Assembly (NCBI RefSeq): GCF_000379525.1
Contig: NZ_KB902491.1
Coordinates: 21,696 to 85,695, forward strand
Source: Lamprocystis purpurea DSM 4197
GTDB taxonomy: Bacteria; Pseudomonadota; Gammaproteobacteria; Chromatiales; Chromatiaceae
Length of the DNA stretch: 64,000 nt
Reading direction: 5' to 3'
Shown here: piece by piece, positions 43,094 to 52,186 of the stretch
Layout: every line of letters starts with the position of its first letter
Position numbering within the stretch: the stretch's first letter is position 1
Translations under genes and position numbers: made by a program
The notes under the pieces: generated by a model
The model's input: the letters and a program-made list of their open reading frames with translations, nothing else
What the model was told of the DNA's origin: nothing
Databases searched by the model: none

Positions 43094-44917
43094 TCATCGG
43101 TCGCGCCTCTCGATCAGTTCGACGACGTTGCCGTCGGGGTCTATGACGTGCAGAGTCCGGTCTCCCCGACGCCCTGCTGCAACGGGCCTGGCCGGATGCA
43201 CTTGATATTCCGATAGGCGCCTTTGGGCCGCTTCGAGGTCATGCACCGGAATCTCGATCAGGTTGCGTCCGTTTGGCTGATCCAGCTTGATCGTGCCTCC
43301 CGACAGATCGACAGCGTGGCGTCCTTCGACGAGGGAGAGTGGCCCGTAGGACACGAGCTTCTGAGTCTTTCGAGTCGGTACTAGACCAATTGCCCGTTCA
43401 TAGAATGACGCCGATGCCGACACGTCAGCGACAGAGAGCCTAATGCTCATGGCCTGTGTCTCAGGCGCAGCAGCCGTCATCGGTTGCCCGACATCGTTGT
43501 GGCGATCGGTATCCTGGCGTTGAGGCTTCTCTTTCGATTTTCGCCCGAGCTTGTTGATGTAGAGCGTCTGGCCATCGGACGTCTCAAGCTGCCACGCTTG
43601 GGCGATAGTGTCGCTGGACAGTGACTTGAGAGCAACCATCGCCATAACCCGAACCCGCCGAGAGCCATCTAGATCGACACTGTCCTCGCCGCGCCGCGCC
43701 AAGGCCGCGCGGAGAGCGTCTAACTCCTTCTGGCTGATTGTCCGTGAGACGGGTGCTGCCTCGCTGGCGCGCAACGATTCCTGCGCCACGGTGTTTGCCA
43801 GCCGCCGAACATAGTCGCTGTCTTGAACGGAGAGCCAGTCGCGCGGGAGCCAATCGTAACCCGCGAGGCACCCCGCAAGGCCACCCGTCATAGCCGCCAT
43901 GGTGTCCGTATCGGCCCCCCTGGCGAACGCAGCGCTGACCACGGCCTGCGCTGGTTGGGCGGCGTAGCGCGCGATGAGGTAAACCGCAGCCGCCGTGCTG
44001 ATCGTGCCGGAACCCTTTGCCTTTCCGAAGCAGCCTAATCGCCGTAGAACCTCGTGATCGTCGCCGATGGCGCCGGCATCGATTCCCGCGCGCACCTGAC
44101 TGACCAGCTCACGCATTTCGCTCACAACGTCGCGCCAAATCCCCTCATAACGTCCCTGCGATTGCTGGTTTGCTGCATCCAGCCATCCATTCTTCGCATG
44201 CCCCGATGCCGGAAGTTCGCCCCATACCGCAATGTTATCGTTGATCTGCTCGACAAGTTCTCCGAACCCGATTGTGTGCTCCGCGCGCAATAGCCACCAT
44301 GCGGCATACGCATAAGCGGTCGCCCCGATGATTGCGCGCGGGTGCCCGTGTGTAGCAACGGCGTCGTTGATCACGTCCCGCATAAGGATTGAGGGATCCA
44401 GCGCTCCGGCGTGAAAGAGTGCGTGAGGTAGTACTCGCATCGCGACGCCGTTTCCCCCGGCATCAAAATAGCGTCCGACCTGTTCCGGGTCTGGGCTCTT
44501 CCATGGCGCTGTACCCTTGACCCAAAGTTCAGCCGCTCGCTTAGTGGCACCTCCACCTCCGCGCTCGTATAGCGTCCATAGAGGAAGCTCCGTGCGGGTG
44601 AACGCCGTCCACCAGCCGGTCCCGGGGTAGAGGCGCGAGCGCGCAACGGCGAGGGCGAGCTGCGTGTCGTCGCTATACTCTCCGCGGCGGATAATCTCCT
44701 CGTATGGAAAAAAGCGCCCGCCGCCGCGTCGCACCCATTCGCGGAATTCAACCGTCGGCGTGCCGGCGGAAGACTTTCCGGCAATCAGCTTGCTCGGGAA
44801 CTCCTGCGGCCAGCCGAGCGCGTCGCCGGCCGCCAGCGCAATGAATGCACCCTCAGCCTTGGCGCGCCGGCAACCCGCTGCTGGGGGCAATTCGTGGTTC
44901 GTGAGATCAACCATCAC
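43094..44917 (-). CDS. ADP-ribosylglycohydrolase fused to a VOC (glyoxalase-like) domain
   Basis: 607 aa. The N-terminal DraG-type hydrolase (about 20-375) has EGAFIALAAGDALGWP, metal-ligand motifs YSDDTQLALAVA and ARGADTDTMAAMTGGLAGCL, and ATHGHPRAIIG; all Mg-binding acids are kept, so it should remove ADP-ribose. A linker (375-480) follows with a helical ISQKELDALRAALARRG and a beta part. The C-terminal VOC domain (about 487-605) is MSIRLSVADVSASASFYERA ... DPDGNVVELIERR, where only the last metal-ligand Glu is obvious. It overlaps the DarT-like gene by 11 bp and is probably the antidote for it. The VOC fusion is unusual. Confidence 0.88.
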   Translation of the reverse strand: MMVDLTNHELPPAAGCRRAKAEGAFIALAAGDALGWPQEFPSKLIAGKSSAGTPTVEFREWVRRGGGRFFPYEEIIRRGEYSDDTQLALAVARSRLYPGTGWWTAFTRTELPLWTLYERGGGGATKRAAELWVKGTAPWKSPDPEQVGRYFDAGGNGVAMRVLPHALFHAGALDPSILMRDVINDAVATHGHPRAIIGATAYAYAAWWLLRAEHTIGFGELVEQINDNIAVWGELPASGHAKNGWLDAANQQSQGRYEGIWRDVVSEMRELVSQVRAGIDAGAIGDDHEVLRRLGCFGKAKGSGTISTAAAVYLIARYAAQPAQAVVSAAFARGADTDTMAAMTGGLAGCLAGYDWLPRDWLSVQDSDYVRRLANTVAQESLRASEAAPVSRTISQKELDALRAALARRGEDSVDLDGSRRVRVMAMVALKSLSSDTIAQAWQLETSDGQTLYINKLGRKSKEKPQRQDTDRHNDVGQPMTAAAPETQAMSIRLSVADVSASASFYERAIGLVPTRKTQKLVSYGPLSLVEGRHAVDLSGGTIKLDQPNGRNLIEIPVHDLEAAQRRLSEYQVHPARPVAAGRRGDRTLHVIDPDGNVVELIERRDR

Positions 44918-45611
44918 TATCTCCCGCGTAGAACTGGTCCTCCACTGGCGAGCGCCCGACTCGGAGCATAGCGCTCAGCCCATTGGCGTCGAAGAAGTCA
45001 GGGGCAATCAAGACACATGGCACCTGCTCGCCAAGGGTCTGCAGGCGCGCAATTTCCCGTCTCGCTTGTGCTACGTCGATGACGACGATGCCAAGCAGAT
45101 CCTCTCTATCAACGTGGTCTGGAATCAGAATTTCCGCCTGTTCGTCGGTGGGTACGCTTGGCGAACGAGATGGCCCGCGCGTGTAAGTCTTGTCGTAGGC
45201 GCCGATGACGCTGGGCGCATACATTGCCTCGAACGCATCGGCACCCTCTTCTATGAAACGTCCGCCGCCAGCCGCTGCGTTTCTCGGACAGAACTTCGTG
45301 CCATAGGTCCACAGGTAGTGCGGACGAAGAAGGAGGACAACCCAGTCACGGAAGATCGCATCCTTCACTCGGGCCTTTCGGAAATACCAGGCATTAGGAT
45401 ACTGGATGGAGCAACATACATGGTTGCGATAACCGTCGAACCGCTCGAGGTCGGTTGGGTTAAACACAGCGCGCTCGTCCACGGTGAGCTTGTGCGTCGC
45501 CAGCAAACCTCGAGGGTCAGTGGCAATGTGAACGAGGTTACGCGATGGTGTAAAGTGGCATAGTCGCGTAATGCCGCGCCGCAGCGCACTGTCATGTATC
45601 GCCCCGATCAT
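44907..45611 (-). CDS. DarT-like ADP-ribosyltransferase (DUF4433)
   Basis: 234 aa, DarT-type toxin fold (ssDNA thymidine or guanosine ADP-ribosylation in characterised members). RGITRLCHFTPSRNLVHI at the N-terminus gives the NAD-binding His. NHVCCSIQYPNAWYFRKAR and FRDWVVLLLRPHYLW form the core. TDEQAEILIPDHV carries the expected catalytic Glu, and GIVVIDVAQA follows. The ATG at 45611 overlaps the helicase stop by 4 bp, and its stop overlaps the hydrolase start. The canonical macrodomain antitoxin DarG is not in the cassette. Substrate specificity cannot be decided from sequence alone. Confidence 0.85.
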   Translation of the reverse strand: MIGAIHDSALRRGITRLCHFTPSRNLVHIATDPRGLLATHKLTVDERAVFNPTDLERFDGYRNHVCCSIQYPNAWYFRKARVKDAIFRDWVVLLLRPHYLWTYGTKFCPRNAAAGGGRFIEEGADAFEAMYAPSVIGAYDKTYTRGPSRSPSVPTDEQAEILIPDHVDREDLLGIVVIDVAQARREIARLQTLGEQVPCVLIAPDFFDANGLSAMLRVGRSPVEDQFYAGDSDG

Positions 45612-47008
45612 CGCCTGATCCTTTGGTAAAGGCCGGCGTCGACGGGCAGCAGCGCGGTCTGCGCGCCAGTGTAGGTGACTATGAGGTTGGCTCTCGCTCG
45701 CGTGACGGCGACATAAACTAGGCTAATGTCTCGCGACGCGGCGTCCGTCTGGCCGAACGTAGCGACGTCCGGCGGGTGCGGCAGGCGACCGGAGGACATA
45801 AAGGGAAGCACAACTACATCGAACTCGAGGCCCTTTGCCGCATGGTAGGTCCCGTAGAAGATCCCCGGACCATCAGGCCAGCGGTCCAAGTCGCCGTGCA
45901 GGCGCGTCATCCCGTCAGGTATAAGGCGCTCCAAACGGTCTTCGGCTTCCCGGTCTCTGAACAGAACCGCCACACTCTGGGTTTGGCCGAAACGACGCGC
46001 AAGGCTTGCTACAAACTGCATCTCGGAGTCTTCCGAACCGAACGAGACAAGCGCGGGAAGGGGGCCATCTGCGGTTGGCGACTTCGGGGCAACGAGGTCG
46101 GGATCGGTCGAGAACGGCGGCATCGCCGCGATGGCGAGTGCGAGCTGCGCAATCTGCTTCGAATTTCGGTAGTTTTGCTCGAAACGCCAGACGTTCTGGA
46201 CATTGAGTCCCGCAGTACGCCACGACATCTTGTTGCCATAGATCTGCTGCGCCATGTCGCCGAAGAATGTCAGGCTCCCGTTTGCCGGTACAGCAGTCGC
46301 AAGGGAGCGCAGCATCATGGGCGAAAAGTCCTGGCCTTCGTCGATCACTACGTGCCGATAGTGCCGACCTACGGCATCCAGGCTGAGTTCCTCGACCACC
46401 GCACCGGACAGGTCGTCCCAATCGTATTCCTTGCCGCTTGCCGCTCGGAATGCTTTGTAACGTTCATAGAGATCGAACACGGCAGGCCGGTCAGCGCGAG
46501 CCACTCTCGTTCCAGCACGATTGACGCGATCAGCGGCTACGTATTCGGCTGCGGACAAGATGCCATGCTGAGCCAGCCAGCGCAGCTCTTCGACAAGGAA
46601 CTCGACCGGTCGCTGAAGCACGGTGCTCGTCGCGCCTGCGGCGAGCGCCTCAACGAGCGCTTTCCGACAGAACACCCTTTGTTCTTCCGGACTGGAAATG
46701 CAGTTCCATCTCATGCGTCCCCGGTTGTTGAGATAGCCGCGGGCAAATTTGTGGTAGTTCCGTACATCCACGTCGCGCGGAATAGTGCCCGCGAGACTCC
46801 GGAGGTATGCAACGAGACAGCGGTTAAACGTGACGAGCAAGGTGCGCCCATAGTGGTCCGTGCCCGGATGCGCAAGGTATAGGGAGCGATGGACCGCAAG
46901 GGTGGTCTTTCCGCTTCCGGCCGTGCCAAGGACGACCAAATGCCCTTGCGCGGGCAGGCACAGAACCTCCTTCTGACGCCCGATCGGTTGGGGCAGACGG
47001 GTACTCAT
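45608..47008 (-). CDS. UvrD/Rep-like superfamily 1 helicase
   Basis: 466 aa, short for the family (UvrD about 700). Walker A is VVLGTAGSGKTTLAVHRS near residue 30. Motif II is HVVIDEGQDFSPMMLRSL, motif III FFGDMAQQIYGNKMSW, motif IV/V VWRFEQNYRNSKQI and GTYHAAKGLEFDVVVLPF, and motif VI ISLVYVAVTRARANLIV. All ATPase motifs are present; accessory 1B/2B domains are reduced, and no nuclease is fused. First gene of the three-gene cassette. Presumably it handles DNA that the DarT-like enzyme modifies or detects (inference). Confidence 0.9.
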   Translation of the reverse strand: MSTRLPQPIGRQKEVLCLPAQGHLVVLGTAGSGKTTLAVHRSLYLAHPGTDHYGRTLLVTFNRCLVAYLRSLAGTIPRDVDVRNYHKFARGYLNNRGRMRWNCISSPEEQRVFCRKALVEALAAGATSTVLQRPVEFLVEELRWLAQHGILSAAEYVAADRVNRAGTRVARADRPAVFDLYERYKAFRAASGKEYDWDDLSGAVVEELSLDAVGRHYRHVVIDEGQDFSPMMLRSLATAVPANGSLTFFGDMAQQIYGNKMSWRTAGLNVQNVWRFEQNYRNSKQIAQLALAIAAMPPFSTDPDLVAPKSPTADGPLPALVSFGSEDSEMQFVASLARRFGQTQSVAVLFRDREAEDRLERLIPDGMTRLHGDLDRWPDGPGIFYGTYHAAKGLEFDVVVLPFMSSGRLPHPPDVATFGQTDAASRDISLVYVAVTRARANLIVTYTGAQTALLPVDAGLYQRIRR

Positions 47009-47017
47009 TATCGGGCT

Positions 47018-47047
47018 ATATCAATCAGCACGCCGACGGCGTGACAA
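47018..47047 (-). promoter_or_regulatory. Possible promoter and operator palindrome of the DarT cassette
   Basis: On the minus strand TTGTCA (47042-47047) and TGATAT (47018-47023) are 18 bp apart, a weak -35/-10 pair. Between them is a perfect 15-nt palindrome, cacgccgacggcgtg (47029-47043). The -10 lies only 10 nt from the helicase ATG, implying a nearly leaderless transcript, and no Shine-Dalgarno is seen. Low certainty. Confidence 0.3.
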
Positions 47048-47564
47048 CAATTACTGACAGCTTTAGTCACTTGCCGCATTACCACTTGCTTATTCAAATG
47101 AGGGCCACCGAATTTCAGCCTTCGGATGCTCCGCGTGACGGAGAGGAGATTCAACCGCGAACAGCTATTCCAGAAAGACTTGCCGGGATTGCCGGGTCAG
47201 CTGTGCCGCCATCTGAATCAGACTTCTCAATGCTGTTCTTTGCTGGAACCCGGAGAAAGTGCCGCCGATCTACCCGTAGCGCTCGTGGGCCAAGTGATCA
47301 GCGTACGACGCGGGCATCCGGCAGACAAGCGCGCCCTGACGGACCGGTTGCACTCTTTCCACGGACAAGTCTGGTCGGCTGGGCAGGATCGCAAATCCGC
47401 AAAACCATGCGAGAAAGTGGTAAGAGGGCGCGTAAGTATATGTCATTACAGTACCGACGGCTCGGGAAGTTTAGTAGCGGTGGGCGGGCTTGTGACGAAA
47501 GCCGGACGGCGGGACTTGCCCGGATTCGGAAACGGGGTCATCAAGCAGGCGTGTCACGACTGTT
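47048..47564. other. Gene-poor gap between the DarT cassette and vWA2
   Basis: About 515 bp with no supported gene. Two overlapping plus-strand frames (from 47041 and 47126) are open but have no recognisable domain, low hydrophobic periodicity and no good start; the composition is less GC-biased at third positions than real genes here. It may be decayed DNA brought in with the cassette. Confidence 0.5.
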
Positions 47565-49961
47565 TCAGACCGGCTGGTCGTAATCGAACCGCAACCGCCA
47601 CGCGTCGCCCCCGCGGCTCAGGCAATACTGTCGTCGCGCCTGGACTCGGTAGAGCCCTGGCCCCGCCAGCGGCAGGTCGCCACCGTCCGCGGCGACCAGG
47701 CCGACCCCGGGCGCCAAGGCCAGTCCAAAGAGCCCGGGGTCGTGCGGCACCACCCAGGCCAGTGGCTCCTGATGGGACACGGGATCGAGTATGGGGCGCC
47801 GCGGGGCGTCGCCGATGAACCTGACCAAGGGATTGCCCATGGGCAGCGGGCTAGTCGCCGCGGGTGGTCCCTCCCCGTGCCACAGGGCATAGCGCAGGTC
47901 CGGCGGCAGTGCGCGCCGCCCCTGCCACAGCCACAGGCCCAGCGTCAGGGCCAGGGCGGTGGCGGTCGGCGGGGCCAGGGCCTGCCAGTCGATGGGGATG
48001 AGGCCGGGGGCCAGGACCGACAGGCGGGCGGTAAAGGGGCCGACCACGTCGAAGTCCTCGTAGGCCGGATGCATCAGCCGCAGTTCGAGTCCAACCGCCA
48101 GGCCCTCGGCGTTGGCCGCGATCCGCGGGCGCCCCAGGTCCAGGCAAAGTTGATGGGGGCCGAGCAACCGCGCGGGCGACAACGCCTGTCCCTGGCCCCA
48201 GGGAGTGCCGGCCGGGCCGCCGGCGGGGACCCCGGCGCGCTCCTGGAATTCGATCGGTCGGCCGTCCAGGCGCCAGCGCGCCCCGGCCAGCTCGGCATCG
48301 AGCAGGCCCGGGGCGCCGTGCGTACTCAATGTCGCCTTGATACCGTACGGTGGGGGGCCGAGGATCGCGAGTCGCTCCGGGTGATCGGTCGCGATGGTGA
48401 AGTCGACGCACCGGTTGAGCTCGCGCGGGGCCAAGGGTGCGGGGCCGATGGGGGCCTCGGCGGGTTGCGGGGTCAGTGCCAGCCGGGGGAAGACCATGAT
48501 CGCGTGGGCCGTGTCGCAGGCGAGCGTCGCCACGGTCTTGTCCCCGCTCTTGGCCTCGACCTCGACGAACCCCTGGTAGGGCTGATCCCGGTCCTGCGCG
48601 TTCTCCGGAAAGCTCATCCAGATCTCGTGGCTCACCCCCTCCGGCGTCAGCCGGGCCGAACCGCCGGCCGGCGGTGTCTTGTCGCCGCTCCAGGCATAGC
48701 CGCAGGGGCCGGTGCGCGGGCCTTGAATGCGAAAGGCCAGGTTCACGTCGGGCTGGTTGCCGGCCGTCCCGGCGGCGGAGCTGACCAGCACGCGCAAGGC
48801 AAAGCGCACCCCGGCCATGACTTGGCCGGCTTGACGCATCTCCTTGGCCTGGCCGACCCCGTCCGCCGGCGGCACCCGTCCGGGGCGCACTTGCAGCAGG
48901 GGCGCCACCGGGCGCAGGATGGCCAGGGTCGCCGCCGGGTCGCTGCCCTTGAAGGCGTAGGACCCCGGCGCCGGGCCCAGCACCCATTGCAGGGCGTAGC
49001 TGGCCCCGGGTTGGCTGGCCGTCACCACCCCGCCGGGGGCGTTGGGACCGGGGGTCAGGGCCTGGGTCGGGGGCTTGGGTCCCGCCGCCAGGGTGACCAG
49101 GGCGACCTTGGTCGGGGTGGTCCCGGCCTCCAGGTCGATCCCCTGGGGCGGCAGATCGGCCACCTTGACCGGCGGGTCCACCGCATAACCGAAACTCAAG
49201 GAGAAGATGTCGAGCATGGTGGTCGTGAGCCGGCGGCCGTCGGGGTCGACGAAAACGCGGCCCAGGGGCCGGCCGGAGGCGTCGTGGACCAGGTCATCGA
49301 GCAGCCCGCGATTGGCCATCGCCGCCGGGCCGAAGCCCAGGATATACAGGCGTACCCCGGCGGCGGCGGCCTCGTCGCGCAGTCCCCGCAACAGGCTGCG
49401 TTCGGCGTCGCGGGTCCGGTCCTCCGGGACCCCGTCGGTGATCAGGACCATGACCCGAGTGTCTTCCGGCGGGATTCGCGGGTCCTTGAGTGAGTCGAGC
49501 GCACGGCGCAGCCCGGGGTAGTAGTAGGTCCAGGGCCCATCGTAGGGGACCTGCTTGAGCGCGTCCGTGAAGGCGGCGCGGCCCGCCGCGTTCTGCGTCG
49601 CGGCGACGATGGCCGGCGCGGTACTGACCGGGGGCGGTGCGGCGGTGTCGGTCCACTCCTGCCAATGATCGAAGGGATAGACCGCAAAGCTGTCCGGGCG
49701 TCTGGGGAAGGCGGGGTTGGGGTCCACCAGGTCATAGAGCAGGTTCGTGGCCAGCACCGCCAGGCGCCCGGGGTCGTTGGCGGGGGCCCCCTTGATCCCT
49801 TTGAGCATGGACAGCGAGGTGTCCAGGACCACGCGCACATGGTTGCCCTCCGCCCAGGCCGGGGTCCCGGCCCCGGCCAGCAGTGCCCCGATGGTGAGGC
49901 GCAGGGCGAGGGCCGGCAGCAGGGTCGGGGCCGGTCGGGACGATCGGCGGATCGTGGTCAT
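47565..49961 (-). CDS. Exported von Willebrand factor A protein (vWA2)
   Basis: 798 aa. Signal peptide MTTIRRSSRPAPTLLPALAL with AWA cleavage near 37. The vWA domain has MIDAS VRVVLDTSLSM (D47, S49, S51), then MVLITDGVPEDRTRDAERSL and VRLYILGFG. Beta-rich extracellular segments follow, and a membrane helix near 670 (PTATALALTLGLWLW) precedes a short tail. ATG 49961 shares a base with the stop of vWA3 (TAATG), so the two are translated together. Its mate vWA1 lies 5 kb downstream across the inserted DarT cassette. Confidence 0.88.
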   Translation of the reverse strand: MTTIRRSSRPAPTLLPALALRLTIGALLAGAGTPAWAEGNHVRVVLDTSLSMLKGIKGAPANDPGRLAVLATNLLYDLVDPNPAFPRRPDSFAVYPFDHWQEWTDTAAPPPVSTAPAIVAATQNAAGRAAFTDALKQVPYDGPWTYYYPGLRRALDSLKDPRIPPEDTRVMVLITDGVPEDRTRDAERSLLRGLRDEAAAAGVRLYILGFGPAAMANRGLLDDLVHDASGRPLGRVFVDPDGRRLTTTMLDIFSLSFGYAVDPPVKVADLPPQGIDLEAGTTPTKVALVTLAAGPKPPTQALTPGPNAPGGVVTASQPGASYALQWVLGPAPGSYAFKGSDPAATLAILRPVAPLLQVRPGRVPPADGVGQAKEMRQAGQVMAGVRFALRVLVSSAAGTAGNQPDVNLAFRIQGPRTGPCGYAWSGDKTPPAGGSARLTPEGVSHEIWMSFPENAQDRDQPYQGFVEVEAKSGDKTVATLACDTAHAIMVFPRLALTPQPAEAPIGPAPLAPRELNRCVDFTIATDHPERLAILGPPPYGIKATLSTHGAPGLLDAELAGARWRLDGRPIEFQERAGVPAGGPAGTPWGQGQALSPARLLGPHQLCLDLGRPRIAANAEGLAVGLELRLMHPAYEDFDVVGPFTARLSVLAPGLIPIDWQALAPPTATALALTLGLWLWQGRRALPPDLRYALWHGEGPPAATSPLPMGNPLVRFIGDAPRRPILDPVSHQEPLAWVVPHDPGLFGLALAPGVGLVAADGGDLPLAGPGLYRVQARRQYCLSRGGDAWRLRFDYDQPV

Positions 49962-52108
49962 TACCGCCGCACCGCGAGGCGAAAGAAGGGGCCCGAGTCA
50001 CCGATGCGGTAGACCTCCCCCGGCCGCACCGGTTCGCCCTCGTCCGGCACCGGGGCGTAGGACCCGTCGTAGTCCTCCCGACTGAGCTTGAGCCCCGGCT
50101 GGGGGCTGATCCGGGCAAAGAGCCGCTCGGCCGCGAGCACGGCCAGGGCCCCGGCAGCCCGTCGGGTGAGGCGGAAGTTAGGGTGCAGATAGGCGCGTGC
50201 ACTGCGGTAAAAGCGGACCCCGAGACCGCGCCAGGCCCGCAGGGTCTGCGGCGGGTAGGTGTCCAGTTCGTCGCGCTCGGGGGCGAAGCTGATCGCCAGC
50301 GCGCGCGGGAAACGATAGGGCAGGATGTAGCCCAGGGCGATGACGACGGCGACGGCCAGGGCCAGCAGGGACAGGATCAGCCAGCCCCAACGCTGCTGGA
50401 AGGTCAAGCCCACCACCTCCCAGCGCAGGGCGATCTCGAGGCGCTGGTCCGGCCGGTCGCCGGCGTCTACCGCGAGGCGCAACCAGGGTTCGCCCAGGGC
50501 GTTGGTACTGGACGCCGCCGCGGTGACCTCCAGGCACAATTCCAGCGGATCGCCCGCCTTCCAGGGGCGGACCCCGCCGCCCGGGGTCAGCAGGGTGGGT
50601 CCGGCATGCAGCAACAGCGTGTGGCCCGCCGGCACCGGGCGCAGGGCCTCGAGCACGAAGGGCATCTCGCCCTGGTGCTCGACCGCCGGGCTCAGAGCGC
50701 GGCAGGCCCGCCCGGGGGCCGCGATCCGGCCCAGGTCCAGCGTGAGCGGCGGTCCGGTGTAGCGGAAGACCCCGGCGACTGACACCGCCGCGGTGGCCCG
50801 GCGGTCGGCCACCGGGCTCGTCAGGTGCAGCCCAACCGGAACCGCACCCGTGCGGTTGAAACGGTACCAGGCCGAGAAGAGCCCGTCCCCGGCGTGTTCG
50901 TCCCCGTCCTGACCGTCGTCGTGCAGAGCGACCTCCTGGCCCTCGAGGGTGGCAACGATGCGCGCTCCCTCCAGGGCCTGGGCGTCCGCGACCGGTTGGA
51001 GCGCGCCTCCGGCACGGATCGCCGCAACCAGCCGCACCCGCTCCTGCGCCCGGGCCGACCGGGGTTCCAGCAGGGCCGGGATCAGGGACGAGCGCTGGAC
51101 CAGCGCATAGGCAAGCCCGGCGCCGCCGCCCTTGGCATGGATCCGCCAGACCCCGGCGGTCGGGTTGGTCATATGGGCGACGCGGTAGGCCCCGGCCCCG
51201 GGCAGGCGGTCGGCGGCATAGTCCGCGCGGACCTCGCCGCCGGGACCCATCAGGCTCACCTCGCCCAAGGTGTCGTCGCCGTAGACCACCGCCCACAACT
51301 CCTCGACATTGGGCCGCACGTCCAGGTCCGGGGCCTTGGCCACCAGGTTGTCCACCCGATAGGGCGCGTGCACCAGCCGACGGAAGACCTGGGCGAAGCT
51401 GCGCATCAGCTCGGCCGGACTGTTCACCCGGTCCACCGGCAGATTGAGGCGCCGCGGGATGGCGGGATCACCGCGCCCGAAGACCATGGCGCGGATGTCC
51501 ACCCCGGCCTGGCGCAGCGCATTCACCGCGGGGGTCAAGGCCTCGACCTGTTCGTCCTTGCCGTCGGAGAGCCAGACCACGGTCCGGTTCGTACCCGGCT
51601 GGCCCGCGGCATCGTGCTGGTCGAAGAGCCCCTGGGCGGCGCGGAAGGAGAGGAAGAAGAGACTGTTGTTCGAGGTCTGGGCGAGGTGGGCGTCGAGCCG
51701 CTGCTTATAGGCCGGATCAGCGCGCTCCGGGCGCGCCTCCAGTCCGTAGCGCCCGCGGCGGGCGTCCTCGGCCCAGTTGGTCGTAGGCTCCACCAGGTCG
51801 CAGCGGTCGTTGGGGTCCTCGCTGCACGCGTTCTCGACGCTGGTCTCGCGCCGGGGCAGGAGTGCCGCATCCCGCGTCAGGTCCAGCACCCGCACCACCG
51901 CCAGATCGCCGGGGACGATGTCGGAGAGCAACTTGGCCACCAGGAGCGAGGAGCGCTCCCGGTCCATCCCCGGCTGGCTCATGCTTTTCGAGGTATCGAC
52001 GATGACCACCAGGTCCGGTGCCGCCTCCGCCACCGGCACCGCGGCGCGTACGGGATCACCCCCGACCCAGGCCAGGAGGCAGATGAACAAGGGGATCAGT
52101 GACTTCAT
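49961..52108 (-). CDS. Exported von Willebrand factor A protein (vWA3)
   Basis: 715 aa from ATG 52108, giving a clean signal peptide MKSLIPLFICLLAWVGG (AxA-type site near 23). The vWA domain has MIDAS LVVIVDTSKSM (D38, S40, S42) and VVWLSDGKDEQVEAL. Beta domains follow, with a DGQDGDEHAGDGLFS calcium-type repeat as in vWA1, then a membrane helix at about 562-580 (LILSLLALAVAVVIALGYI). The tail RFPRALAISFAPERDELD ends in a beta domain with GEVYRIGDSGPFFRLAVRR. Tail and calcium motif show it to be a paralogue of vWA1. Confidence 0.88.
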   Translation of the reverse strand: MKSLIPLFICLLAWVGGDPVRAAVPVAEAAPDLVVIVDTSKSMSQPGMDRERSSLLVAKLLSDIVPGDLAVVRVLDLTRDAALLPRRETSVENACSEDPNDRCDLVEPTTNWAEDARRGRYGLEARPERADPAYKQRLDAHLAQTSNNSLFFLSFRAAQGLFDQHDAAGQPGTNRTVVWLSDGKDEQVEALTPAVNALRQAGVDIRAMVFGRGDPAIPRRLNLPVDRVNSPAELMRSFAQVFRRLVHAPYRVDNLVAKAPDLDVRPNVEELWAVVYGDDTLGEVSLMGPGGEVRADYAADRLPGAGAYRVAHMTNPTAGVWRIHAKGGGAGLAYALVQRSSLIPALLEPRSARAQERVRLVAAIRAGGALQPVADAQALEGARIVATLEGQEVALHDDGQDGDEHAGDGLFSAWYRFNRTGAVPVGLHLTSPVADRRATAAVSVAGVFRYTGPPLTLDLGRIAAPGRACRALSPAVEHQGEMPFVLEALRPVPAGHTLLLHAGPTLLTPGGGVRPWKAGDPLELCLEVTAAASSTNALGEPWLRLAVDAGDRPDQRLEIALRWEVVGLTFQQRWGWLILSLLALAVAVVIALGYILPYRFPRALAISFAPERDELDTYPPQTLRAWRGLGVRFYRSARAYLHPNFRLTRRAAGALAVLAAERLFARISPQPGLKLSREDYDGSYAPVPDEGEPVRPGEVYRIGDSGPFFRLAVRR

Positions 52109-52186
52109 GCGGCGACTCCATTGCGCCCGGCAGGAGCCGGTGGCGGACACAGGATAACCTGAGCGGGGGCGGGGCGGGAAATGGCT

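Noticed and set aside
47041..47583. 180-aa plus-strand frame in the gap before the DarT cassette
   Set aside because: No start signal, no domain and it overlaps another equally open frame; composition is not gene-like.
50825..52102. 425-codon plus-strand frame
   Set aside because: Antisense to the vWA3 gene, whose MIDAS and signal peptide are clear.
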